From contig CAVWJW010000003.1 of NCBI GenBank assembly GCA_963755335.1, positions 85,296-149,295 of the forward strand: 64,000 nt of DNA, written 5' to 3'. A program made the translations under genes and the position numbers. The DNA comes from UBA10649 sp963755335. Its GTDB lineage: Bacteria; Actinomycetota; Actinomycetes; S36-B12. Below, in pieces: positions 38,077 through 48,687 of the stretch. Numbering within the stretch: position 1 is the stretch's first letter; every line of letters begins with the position of its first letter. The notes beneath the pieces were generated by a model that searched no databases, was not told the origin of the DNA, and worked only from the letters and a program-made list of their open reading frames with translations.

Positions 38077-38442
38077 GTGACCGGCCCGTACGCCAACGCG
38101 ATCATCATCGTGTCCCTCGTGCTTGCCGTCGCCGCCTTCGTGCTGGCGGTGCTCAACCGCAGCAAGTCGATCGCCCTGTTGGTGGGGGCGGCCATCCTCG
38201 AGGCCTTGCTCGTCGGCTTCTTCGTCGGCGGGATCGCGCAGATGATCGGGACCACCCATGACTTCGCCCGCGCTGAGTTCGTCGGCTACCTCCTCGCGTG
38301 CATCGCGGTGGTGCCGCTGGCGGTCTGGTGGGCGTGGGGCGAGGCGACGCGGGCGGGTCTCGTCGTGCTGGGCGTGGCGTTCCTCGTCCTGCCGATCCTC
38401 GTGGTGCGCGTCCAGCAGGTGTGGGCGGGGACCAGTGGCTGA
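38077..38442 (+). CDS. Membrane protein with four helices
   Basis: A 121-residue integral membrane protein with helices at about residues 5-25, 30-50, 65-85 and 92-112 and short loops. GTG start chosen from the hydrophobic onset. It overlaps the next membrane-protein gene by 8 bases. Unknown function. Confidence 0.6.
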   Translation: MTGPYANAIIIVSLVLAVAAFVLAVLNRSKSIALLVGAAILEALLVGFFVGGIAQMIGTTHDFARAEFVGYLLACIAVVPLAVWWAWGEATRAGLVVLGVAFLVLPILVVRVQQVWAGTSG

Positions 38443-38878
38443 CGACACGTCGAGCACGCCGCCGTCTCCTGCCCCTTCCAGCGGTCGCGGGTTCGGCAGG
38501 ATCCTGGTGGCGGTCTATGCGCTGTTCGCCATCGCGGCTACTGCGCGATCACTGGTGCAGATTGCGACGAGGTTCGACGAGGCCCCGCTGGCCTACCTGC
38601 TCTCGGCGTTCGCCGCGGTCGTGTACATCGTGGCCACGATCGCGCTCGCGCGTGGCGATCGCACCTCCCGGCGGATCGCGACGGTGGCGATTTCGATCGA
38701 GCTCGCCGGGGTGCTGCTCGTGGGCGCGGCCAGCCTGCTGCTTCCCGGCGACTTCCCGAAGGCGTCCGTGTGGTCAGGGTTCGGCCGCGGCTACGGCTTC
38801 GTCCCGCTGGTGCTGCCTTTCGTGGGCCTGTGGTGGCTGCATCGCACCCGACCGGAGCAGGCGACGACCGGCGCGTGA
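38435..38878 (+). CDS. Membrane protein with four helices
   Basis: A 147-residue protein: Ser/Pro-rich N-terminus, then four predicted helices (ILVAVYALFAIAATAR..., YLLSAFAAVVYIVATIAL, ATVAISIELAGVLLVGAASL, FVPLVLPFVGLWWL). GTG start overlapping the upstream gene, so the two are probably co-translated. Neither belongs to a family recognised here. Confidence 0.65.
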   Translation: MADDTSSTPPSPAPSSGRGFGRILVAVYALFAIAATARSLVQIATRFDEAPLAYLLSAFAAVVYIVATIALARGDRTSRRIATVAISIELAGVLLVGAASLLLPGDFPKASVWSGFGRGYGFVPLVLPFVGLWWLHRTRPEQATTGA

Positions 38879-38918
38879 GCACCTAGTCCGATTGGTCTGA
38901 TTCGCCCTACCATGATGC

Positions 38919-41900
38919 ATGGACTTCGGGGTCCTGGGCTCGTTGAGCGTGACTGACCGGGGGAACAGCGTCCCCCTCGGCGGTCCGATCCAGCGACGGC
39001 TCCTCGCAGCTCTCATCGCCCACTCGCCGAACCCGGTCTCGTCGGAGACGCTCGTCGACGATGTGTGGGGCGAGTCCGCCCCGGCCACGGCGGTGCGGAC
39101 GCTGCACAGTCACGTGGCGAGGCTGCGCGATGCACTCGGCCGCGAATCCACGCATGCGATCGAGACGGTCGACAGCCGCTACCTGCTGCCGCTGCGGCGC
39201 GACGACGTGGACGCCTGGGTCTTCGAGGATCTCGTCAGGTCGGCGACGACGAACGGCCATGGGCCGGCCGAAGCAGCCACGGTGCTGCGACAGGCGCTGG
39301 GACTGTGGCGGGGTCCGGCCTATGGCGAGTTCGTCGGTGCGCCGTTCGCCGACGCCGAGAGCCGTCGGCTCGAATCACTGCGCGAGAGTGCCCTCGAGTC
39401 GGCGATCGATGCGGACCTCGCTGCCGGTCAGGGAGCGGGCCTCGTGCCCGAGCTCGAGGCCCTCGTCGTCGAGCACCCGTTCCGCGAGCGGCTGTGGTCG
39501 GCACTTGTCGTCGCTCTCTATCGTGCGGGTCGGCAGGCTGACGCGCTCGATGCCTACCAGCGGGCGCGGGCCGTGCTGGGCGACGAGCTGGGCGTGGATC
39601 CCGGGCCGGAGCTGCGCGCGGTCGAGGCGAAGGTCCTCGCGCAGGACCCGTCGTTGCTGACCGCCCCGCCCACGCGCGTGTACGCCTGCCCGTGGAAGGG
39701 GCTGGCGTCCTACGAGCCCGGGGATGCCGACTTCTTCGTCGGCCGGGACCACGTCGTCAACGAGGTCATCGCACGGCTCGTGGACTACTCGGTGGTGATC
39801 GTCACCGGACCATCGGGCTCGGGGAAGTCCTCCCTCGTGCGCGCCGGCGTTCTGCCGGCCCTGGCGGCGGGCGCGATCATCGGCTCTGGCGAGTGGCGCG
39901 TGACCCTGCTGACTCCGGGAGCGCGACCCCTCGAGTCCGTCCGCCGTGCGGTCGCGGACGCTCCCGATGTCCTGGTGATCGACCCAGGCGATGACCTGCT
40001 CGCGGTCACCGGCGCGGACGACGTGGTGCCGATAGCCGACGCGCTGCGCGATGCCGTGCGAGAAGGCCTCCGGATCGTCATGACGCTGCGCGGCGATCTC
40101 TATGGACGGCTGACCGAGCTCAACTCGCTGGCCCCGCGTGCCGGTGCCGGCACCGTCCTGGTCGGTCCGCCGTCGGACAGCGAGCTGCGCCAGGTCGTCG
40201 AGCTGCCTGCGCGGCGGGTCGGTCTGGACGTCGAGCCGGCGCTGGTGGACGCGGTCGTGTCGGACGTGACCGGCCGGCCGGCCTCCCTGCCCCTGATGTC
40301 GACGGCCCTCGTGCGGACGTGGGAGCGGAGGGAGGGCGGACGGCTGACCCTCGCCGGCTACGTCGCGGCAGGCGGCACCGCGTCGGCGTTGGAGCGACTC
40401 GCCGAGGAGGCATACGCCTCCATGTCGGACGAGGAGCGCGTCGCGGCTCGACGCATCCTGCTGCGCCTGGTCGTCAACGACGACGGACTGTGGCGGCGCC
40501 GACGCGTCGCGATCGCCGAGGCAGCCCCTGACAACGACGGGGTGGCCCAGAACGCCTTGCGCTCCCTGAGCGATCACCGGCTCGTCTCCCTCGATGTCGG
40601 CGAGGTGCAGCTGTCGCACGAGGCGCTCACGAGCGCCTGGCCGAGATTCGCCTCGTGGCTTGCGGAACGCGAGCAGACGGCCGGAGTCATCGACCACCTG
40701 ACGGCGTCGGCGCGGGCGTGGAAGGTCGGCGGTCACGACGAAGGTGACCTGTATCGGGGAGCGCGGTTGCAGGCCGCGATCGACCTGGAGTCGACACAGC
40801 CCGAAGAACTAGGAGGACTCGAGCACGAGTTCGTCACCGCAAGCCGCGCTGCCGCCGTGGAGGAGATCGCCCATCTGAGGCGCGGTCGTCGACGGCTCGC
40901 ATACGTTGCGGCCGGACTGGTCATCCTCCTCGTCGTGGCTTCGGTCGCCGGCGCGTTCGCCGTTCGCAGCCGCGACGAGGCCGCTCTGGCGGCGCAGGAG
41001 GCTGATGCTCAACGGGTCGGACTCGAGGCCTTGAACCGCACGGATGCCTCGGAGAAGCTCCTGCTTGCCGTCGCGGCCGTGCGACTGCAAGACAACGCGG
41101 GGACGCGCGCGAGTCTCTTGTCCGCCTTGCAGGACGCGGGTGGCGCCGCTGCGACGACTGTCCCTTTGACGGTGCCCGCGGAGACCATGACAGTGTCGTC
41201 GGACGGCTGGATCGCGGTCGCCCAGTCGAACGGGCATGTGGCGATCTTCCCTCCCGACCTCGGGACCCCTGCCGATCACGCACCTGCAGATTCGTGGAGC
41301 CAGGGCACTCCGACCAATACGATCGCCTGGCTGACCGGGCATGACGAGGTGCTGGTTGGAGCATCCGATCCAGCACGGGTGTTCTCGATGAATCCCGAGA
41401 ACGGCGGTGTGTCCGCCTTCGCCACGGACTGGAACCCGCATGTCTTCGCCGCGACCGGCGATCGGCTCTGGGCGGTGGGTACCCCTGATTCGCCGTCGAC
41501 CGATGGTGCGGCCACGCTGGTCGGGCAGCGGGTCGAGGGGCCGACAGTCACGGTGCGAATCCCCCTGATCGGCCGTGCCGATCACGATGGTGCCCGGCCC
41601 GGCGGCAACTGTGACGGTCATCGAACGCGGCACGGTCGAGCGGGTGGACCTGGCGAAGGCTCGAGTCCTGTCGTCGGCGTCCGTGTCACCTGATGCACGC
41701 GTCGTTGTGTCGGCGGACGGCACGCTTGCGGCGACGTCGTCACCTGACGGCACGATCGAATTCGTGGACGTGCGCAACGGCACCGTCCGTCACCCGATCC
41801 CGCCGCTAGAAGCGCCGCCGGTGGCCATGGCGCTCACGGCGGACGGGGCCTGGCTCGCAGGTGCTGATCCGCGGGAGGGGGTCATCCGGGTGTGGGACAC

Positions 41901-43140
41901 GTCCAGCGGGGTCGAACGCGCCACGTTCACGTCGGCCTTCGGTCGGGTGAATGCCCTGGCGTGGTCGCCGGACGGGACCCGGCTGTACACGACGCCGAGC
42001 GGCGTCGCCGGACTTCAGGCGTGGGACCTGGCCAACTACGTCAGCCCGGCGACTCCGCTCACCGCGGGCAGCCCCGGTGGCGCAGGCATGACCACGGCCA
42101 CCACGGTCGATCCGACGACGAGGACCCTCGCGGTCGGCACGGACTTAGGCAGGCCGTGGTTCCTCGACCTGGATTCGCGGCGGACGCGGTCGTCGACCGG
42201 TCCGAAGCGAGCGCCCATCGTGTCCGTGGCCTTCGCTGATGAAGGCCGAATCGCCCTCACCGCGGACGCGGTGGGCGTGCTCACGCTGTGGGACCCGGCC
42301 ACGGGTGATGTCTTGGCAGACCTGACCAAGCCGACCCGCGTCGACACCCCCACGGAAGGGGCGCGGGCACCCGTGGCCCCGGATGACCGCACGGCAGCCT
42401 CCTTCATCGACGGCTACGGACTTCAGCTCGTCGACGTGGTGTCACGTATCATCGGGTCGCCCGTCTACCCGGATCTTGGGAACCAGTCGACGTATGAGGT
42501 GCTGGGCTGGGCTCCCGACGGACGCCACGTCGTCGTCGCCGCGCAGGGAATCACCCTCAGCCCGACGGCCGGGGACACCCCGGGTGTATGGGCGTTGGTG
42601 GACCCATACGACGGTCGGGTCGTGTGGCGCACGCAGGCGCCAGAGCAGGTTGTCGCTGCGGATGCGGTGTTCGCCGAGAACGGACGCACCATTGTCGTGC
42701 CTGGAGGGTCGGGTCGGCTGTACTTCGTCGACGCAGCGACGGGAGCGCTTCAGGCCGACGATGCTGCCGCTGCCCGCCCACCGGCCATCAACGAGGGAAG
42801 GACTCCGGCGTCGCTGAGCGTGACTCCGGACGGACGCCAGTTGTCGGTGGTTAGGCAGGGACATCCGGTCGAGGTCTGGGACGTGCCGACTGCCAGGCAG
42901 AGTGGCACGGTTCAGGTTCCCGCGGCAACGATCAGCGCGTACTTCGTGTCCGACCACGAACTCGTGTCCACGACGGCTTCCGGCGCGGTCACCCTTCATG
43001 ACCTGACTGTTGACGACTGGATCCGGCTGGCCTGCCGGGGGGCCGGGCGCGAGCTCACGCCGGTCGAGTGGGACCAGTTCCTGCCGACATATCCGTACCG
43101 GTCGGTGTGCGGAGCGCTGGGTGAAAGGGGGGTCTCGTGA
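38919..43140 (+). CDS. SARP/BTAD regulator with STAND ATPase and WD40 sensor, frameshifted
   Basis: About 1,406 residues. The order is: OmpR-like winged helix (1-95), bacterial transcriptional activation domain (about 100-240), STAND-type P-loop NTPase beginning WKGLASYEPGDADFFVGRD with TGPSGSGKSS near 294-303, and a membrane-type helix at about 665-690. A C-terminal beta-propeller follows (repeats with VSPDARVVVSADGTL, WSPDGTRLY, DLxTGxVLADL). This is the architecture of AfsR-like signal-integrating activators. A surplus base in GGCC at about 41572 shifts the frame inside the propeller. The stop overlaps the start of the solute-binding lipoprotein, an unusual partner. Confidence 0.85.
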
Positions 43141-44515
43141 TGGTTGGCCGCCGGTGGCTCGTTGTCATGTGTGCCCTCGTGGCCGGCTGCTCGGCGGGAG
43201 CGACAGGAACCGAGGCGCCGTCTGCGTCGGTGAGTATCGACCCGTCGTGCGCTGCGTTCGCCGGTTACTTGAGAGCGCCGGGCACGACGGTGACGCTCCT
43301 GGTGGCTGAGCAAGCCCAGACCGACCCTCCCCTGGAAGCCACGTGGGCAGACTTCACGCGATGCACCGGTATTCGCATCATCAATGAGGTTGACGCCGCA
43401 TCCACGTGGGATGACTTCTTGGCGCGCCTCGACGCCGGCCGTGCCCCCGACCTCACCGTGGTCGCGCAGCCTGGTGCCATCGCTGATCTGGTGCGCCGCC
43501 AGCAGAAGGTCGGCGGGCCCCCGGTCGTGCCTGCGCCGCCGGACGTCACCGCGAATGTCGATCGGTACTGGAATCCAGCCTGGCGCTTCTACGGGTCGGT
43601 GGACGGAGTCCTGTACGGAACGCCGTTCGACGGCGTGGCGAAGTCGATGGTCTGGTATTCCCCCAAGCGCTTCGCCGCGGCGGGCTACTCGGTCCCCACG
43701 ACCTGGGCGGAGTTGATGGCCCTGTCGGACCGCATCGTCGCGGACGGCAAGGGCAAGCCGTGGTGCGGAGGCCTCGAGGACGGACCTGCTACCGGATGGC
43801 CGGCGACTGACTGGCTCGAGGAGGTGGTCCTGGGCAGTCTCGGCCCCGACATCTACGACCGTTGGGTCACCGGTGAAGTGAAGTTCGACTCGCCGGAGAT
43901 CAGGTCCGCCATGGACGTGCTCGATGACTGGATGCACAATCCCGCGTTCGTCAATGGAGGCGTCGGCGACATCGCCTCGATGGCACGGACCAGGTACCAG
44001 GATGGAGGGAAGACGATCCTCGACGGCACCTGCTTCATGTACCCGTTCCCGTGGTTCTACATCGGCCAATGGAACCTGTTCAAGAAGGACGCAACGATAG
44101 ACCAGGATGGCGACATCTATGCGTTCGCGCTGCCCGGGGTGGATCCTTCGGTTCCGACGCCGGTTCTTGGCGGGGGCGATTTCGTCATTGCCTTCAGCGA
44201 CCGGCCGGAGGTGCAAACGGCTTGGGCGTACCTGACCAGCCCGGACTGGAACATCCGTCGGGCGAAGCTTGCCGGAGTCACGTCTGCCAACACCGCTGTG
44301 CCGCTTGCCGATCTTCACCTGATCCGTTGTCCCGGTTGACGGTCCAGATGCTCACGGCGCCCGGCTCGACCTTCCGGTTCGACGGGACCGATCTCATGCC
44401 CGTCCCGGTGCAGGACGCGGCCTATCAGCAGTTGACCGCGTGGTTCGGTGAAGGGAAGGCCACGCGCGACGTGCTTCGCGCGATCGATGCGGCCTGGCCC
44501 AAGAAGAGTCCGTGA
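43137..44515 (+). CDS. ABC-type solute-binding lipoprotein, orphan, frameshifted near the end
   Basis: About 459 residues. Lipoprotein signal with lipobox VAGC at residues 15-18. The mature domain has the sugar-binding (SBP_1/MalE-like) pattern: WADFTRCTGIRIINEV, RLDAGRAPDLTVVAQPG, YGTPFDGVAKSMVWYSPKRF, NWRSAR-like tail. Near 44318 one C appears to be missing (CACCT for CACCCT), shifting the last 60 residues (DPLSRLTVQMLTAPGSTF...). No permease or ATPase follows; it starts inside the stop codon of the STAND regulator. A ligand-sensing role for that regulator is inferred. Confidence 0.8.
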
Positions 44516-44553
44516 GGCCCGGCCGCCCGTGAGGGCGAGGCGGCCGGGCCTCA
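44513..44553. terminator. Bidirectional terminator
   Basis: A perfect 15-bp inverted repeat (TGAGGCCCGGCCGCC, 44513-44527, and complement 44539-44553), overlapping the stop codon of the lipoprotein gene and lying 31 bases from the end of the convergent repeat-protein gene. Confidence 0.8.
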
Positions 44554-44584
44554 GGAGGTCGACTGGCGTGCGAGCCGACCGGGA

Positions 44585-45013
44585 CTACTGCTGCGGGACC
44601 TGCTGGTCGTAGACGCTGCCGCCGGGCTGGAAGGCGGACTGGTCGCCCGCGATGGCGCCGTGCGGGACCTGCTGGCCGTAGGTGCCGCCGCCCGGGGCGA
44701 AGGCAGAAAGGTCGGTGGACGACGCCTGGGCAGGAACCTGCTCGGCGTAGACGCTGCCACCAGGCGCGTACGCGTCCCAGACCTGGACACTGGTGGCGAG
44801 CTGCGAAGCCGGGATGACCGCAACGGACGTGCTGGACGATCTTGCGTACTGGATGCCCCCGATGGCGACTGCGGCCACGGCCACCGAGGCGAGGCCGATC
44901 ACGAGGTTGCGTCGACCGTGCCCTGCACCAAGGCCGTCGGACACGTCCGGAACTGACACCGGCTGGGATCCTGGGCTGAAGAACGGAGTTGCGCTGGCAT
45001 GTGTGCTCGTCAT
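44585..45013 (-). CDS. Membrane-anchored protein with three C-terminal PGG repeats
   Basis: A 142-residue protein with a single membrane helix (NLVIGLASVAVAAVAIGGI, about 37-55) and no cleavage site. The exported tail carries three near-identical units: YAPGGSVYAEQVPAQ, FAPGGGTYGQQVPHG and FQPGGSVYDQQVPQQ, each about 27 residues apart. AAGGAG lies 6 bases before the ATG. No family recognised; the repeats suggest binding to another surface molecule. Confidence 0.65.
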   Translation of the reverse strand: MTSTHASATPFFSPGSQPVSVPDVSDGLGAGHGRRNLVIGLASVAVAAVAIGGIQYARSSSTSVAVIPASQLATSVQVWDAYAPGGSVYAEQVPAQASSTDLSAFAPGGGTYGQQVPHGAIAGDQSAFQPGGSVYDQQVPQQ

Positions 45014-45160
45014 GATGAACTCCTTGGGGTTCCGCGGCCGATCCGCGGTGGTGGGCACACCGTCGCAAGGGCGGGTTGCAGGTCGCTCGCGTCCCGGTTG
45101 TCGTCCGGTTGCAGCCGGTTCGAGACGCTTTCCGAACCCCCACGGGCCCACAATGGGCTC

Positions 45161-45580
45161 GTGGTCACCCCACGGCTCGACTCGAGGCCGTCTGCCACAG
45201 GGCGCAAGGCGGGCTACGTCATCGCGGTCGTCGTCAACGCGGCCATCTGGGTCGTCATCAACGTGCAGCCGGGCTGGGACTCCTTCGACTTCCTCACCCA
45301 CGACTTCCTCGTGGTGCTGCCTCTGGTCAACCTCTCGCTCGTCGCCGCGATGGTGATCAACGCGGCCTACGTGGCGTTCGACGCCCAATGGTTCCGACGG
45401 CTGGGGCACTTCGTGCTGTCGGTGATCGCCTTCGCGGTCTCCTGGCGGCTGCTGGCGGTCTACCCGTTCCACCTGGGCGTGGGATGGGACGCGGTCGTGC
45501 ACAGCGCGCTCATCCTCGCCCTGCTCGGCTCGGGCGTGGGTGCGCTCGTCGAGTTCGTCCGTCTCGTCAAGGGACGATGA
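45161..45580 (+). CDS. Membrane protein with four helices
   Basis: A 139-residue integral membrane protein (helices at about 17-35, 45-67, 80-100, 110-132). It resembles small actinobacterial membrane proteins of unknown function. GTG start at 45161, chosen at the first basic residues before helix 1. It faces the adhesin gene tail to tail with 27 bases between. Confidence 0.6.
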   Translation: MVTPRLDSRPSATGRKAGYVIAVVVNAAIWVVINVQPGWDSFDFLTHDFLVVLPLVNLSLVAAMVINAAYVAFDAQWFRRLGHFVLSVIAFAVSWRLLAVYPFHLGVGWDAVVHSALILALLGSGVGALVEFVRLVKGR

Positions 45581-45607
45581 CGATCCCCCTGCACTGACGC
45601 TCGCGGA

Positions 45608-48342
45608 CTATCGGCCGCGCGTGATCCACGACTTGGTGAAGTGGAACGCGGTGAAGTCCCCCATGGCCGGGGCAGTGAGGGTCAGCGTGACGCGCACCGC
45701 ACCCGGGTACGTCACCCGCACGGTGAGCCTGCCGCTGGTCGATCTCGTGATTCGGCACAGCCGGACGTCACCCGTGGGAACTGTCAGCGGCAGAACCGAA
45801 GACCGCGTGAGGGGAGCGCACTTGAGAGAGGCGGTAATCCTCTGCCCTGCGTTGGACGGGAGCTCGCCCGGCAGGACGACGGTGGGGGTGTCGGGCTCGA
45901 TCACCTCCGGCAGATCCGGCGGAGTGACCGGCTGCTGCGGGGTCTCGGTCCCGGTGCCATCGGTCGCCGAGGGACTCGGCTTCGGGTTCGTGGTGGAGGT
46001 CGGGGTGGGAGTGGGCGTCGGCACGGGAGCGGCGCGGTAGGTGTTCGAGAACGTGACGGTGTAGACGGATCCGGGATGGGCGCCTTGGTCGATGACCACG
46101 GTGGTGGTCATGCCGAACCCAGTGCGCGTGCCGTCCGGTCCGGCGACGGTCCACGTCGTGTCGACCGGATCGCCGCCAGGTGACGTCTCGATGACCGTGC
46201 AGCTCGTCGAGCCGACGAAGCTCGGCGCCGGAGTCATCGACGCGGGCAGCGTCTGGTCGGGAGTGATGCGCAGCACCTGCGCGTCCTGGTTAGCACAGTC
46301 GAGTTCGATGACGACGTCGGACGTGCGCTGGCCACCGGCGAGGACCTCCGTCTTGACGACCTGGAGCGTGGACGGCTGCTGCAGGCTCCACACGTAGTCG
46401 CACACGACCTGGCCGCGCGGCGGCAGCGTCACGGTGATGATGCCGGTGGCGAGGGACAGCGAGGTCACGGCGCCTCCACTGCACTTCAGGTCCGCGAGTG
46501 ACCACGAACCGGTCGGCGAGGTCGCCGGTCCGAAGCCCTCGATCCGGTAGGACATCGGCTCGAGGGCGTGCGTGTCGTCCGCCGGCGAGGTCCGAGGCTT
46601 CGCATCAACGACCGTGTCGGCGGTGCGGTTGTCCGCGACCTGGTAGCGGATCCCCGGGACGTTCGGATCGGGAGCCGGCACAGGGGTGACCTCGTAGTTC
46701 GAGCCGCCACCGGCCGCGCCGGTCGTCGTCGAGCGGATCGTGAGCGAGGCTGCGTTCGGCGTGAACGTGTTCGTGAGGATGCACTCCACGCCGTGGCTGC
46801 TGCTCAGGGTCGACACCACGATCGAGGCGGTGCTCGCGTCACGGACTGTCCCGGTGGCGTTCGAGCAGGCGACGTCGGTGAGGGCCCAGTCGCCGGCCGC
46901 GCTCGTTGGCAGGGTCTCGGTGACCGTGTAGGTCCCCTTGGCGGTCATCGTGTACGAGCCCATCGAGCCGATCTCGCCCTCGGCGACCGTCGCCGTGCCC
47001 GAGCCGATCGCCGTACCTGTGGGCCCGGTCACCTGGAACGGGAACTGACCGCCGGCCCCGATCGCCGCCTTCTTGATGTCGAGCTTGCCCGTCGGCGGAT
47101 TCGCGGTGTTCGTGAAGGTGCAGGTCACTGTGTCGCGTCCGGCCAGAGTGATGTCCACGCCGTTGCTGCCGACCGCGGACGTCGTCGACGTGCCGTCCGC
47201 CGACTTGCAGGTGATGGTCAGCCGGAAGTTCGCCGGCACCGACTCCGTCGCCCGCCAGACGATGCCGCTGTCGGCGGTGGCGCCGCGGATGAACTCGATC
47301 GACTGGCCGTCCTTCAGGCTGAACGCCCCATTGGCGTTGAACGAGATGTTGCCACCGAAACTGAACGTCACGTCACCGGTGTCCTCGCCGGCGACGACCT
47401 TCTTGATCACGATGGTCCCGGACTTGGGCGGAGGCTTGACCACGTAGGCATAGCAGAAGACGTGACGCTGGCTCGCGGTGAAGTTGACGTACTCGACGTT
47501 GTCGCCGTTCACGTTGTCGTTCGCGCAGCGCAGTGCCGCGAAGCCGTAGACGACCGGTCCGAACTCCGGTCCCTGGCCCAGGGGGTGAGCCTTGGTCCCA
47601 CCCTGAACCCACAGGCTGCTGCGCTGGGCCAGCGACAGCTCGGACGAGGTCAGGGTGATCGTCACGGCGCCTTTGACCTGCTTGCCGGGGATCGCGTTCC
47701 CGGCGGCGTTCAATTCCGGGACGGAGTCGGTCGTTGTCACGGCGCGCCCGGCGCCAGTGACGGTGGACAGGTTCAGCGTCTCCGGGGTCTTGCCGGTGTA
47801 TCCGGACCCGAGCTGGAAGTTCCACCCGACGAGTGGGGTGCACCTCGACTGCGGCGACTGGTCCTCCTTTCCGGGATTGACCGCCTCGCCGCTGCCGTAG
47901 TTCGTGTTCGGGCCGAGGTTCTGCAGGCTCTCCATGATGTTGTTGCGTGCCTTGTTGGCGAAGACGTCGGTGTACTCCGCGCAGGAACGAGCGGCAAGGG
48001 TGATCGTGTACTCGTCCCCGGAGGGCTGCGTGTCCTTGTCACCGGCCGACGGAGTGGGAGTCGGTGTGGGTGTCGCGGTGGGCGTCGGCGTCACCGTTGG
48101 CGGACCGTGACCGTGGGCGTGGCCGTGGGGGAGGCTGTCGGCGTCCCGGTCGGCGAGGGCGTCGCGGTGGGAGAGGTGACGGGCTCCGTCGACGAGGATC
48201 CCGTAGCCGCGGCCACGGCCGCCTGCGGTGCCCCGGACGCCTGCGCCGTGACCGCGGCGCCGACGAGCAGAAGCGGCGCGGCGATGCCTAGTGTGGCGGT
48301 GACCGCAAGGAGCGCCCGCGTGCTCGTCCGGCGATGGGTCAT
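45608..48342 (-). CDS. Large secreted adhesin with DUF5979-like repeats, frameshifted in a Pro/Thr linker
   Basis: About 911 residues. Signal peptide (TRALLAVTATLGIAAPLLLVGA), a Thr/Pro-rich stalk, an N-terminal ligand-like domain with paired cysteines, and then several Ig-like repeats (TIVIKKVVAGEDTGDVTFSF, KLDIKKAAIGAGGQFPFQV, LTIRSTTTGAAGGGSNYEV). Each ends in CTFTNT, CILTNTF or FSNTY, the DUF5979/pilin-like pattern. A second Pro/Thr stalk precedes a final domain. No LPxTG motif is seen. The frame changes in the repetitive stalk at about 48105. A surface role next to a two-component system is suggested. Confidence 0.75.
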
Positions 48343-48687
48343 GGCGTCTCCCGTCGTGCCCGCATCGTCTGCGGCAGCCCTGAGGTGGTTGCGCCTACGG
48401 TACCTACCCGTCGGGCGTACCGCGCGAAGGAGCGCCGAGGTCTTACGACCATCGGCTAGTGGCGCCGGTAGGCCAGGTGCGGGACAGTCGTTACACCCCA
48501 AATGGCTGGGCGGACCACCCCCCGGTCAGCCAAGTACCCCGCTCCGCGCTGTTGATCCGGTTCCCTCTAACCCCTGGGCCAGATGAGCGCACGGAGCTTA
48601 GAGGCGGCACCCGTTCCGACCCCCGAAGGGGCGGGTGCCGCCCACCCCCTGTTTGGGGGTTAGCGCCGCGGCGCCTAACGCTGTTGA
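48343..48687. promoter_or_regulatory. Divergent promoter region with two hairpins before the histidine kinase
   Basis: The 345-base gap between the divergent adhesin and kinase genes contains an 11-bp inverted repeat (GGCGGCACCCG at 48603-48613, complement 48632-48642) immediately followed by a second one (ACCCCC/GGGGGT, 48644-48660), ending 28 bases before the kinase start. They would form a structured 5' leader. Confidence 0.45.

Noticed and set aside
46568..48586. 672-residue plus-strand open frame
   Set aside because: Antisense to the adhesin; Arg-rich with no recognisable domain.
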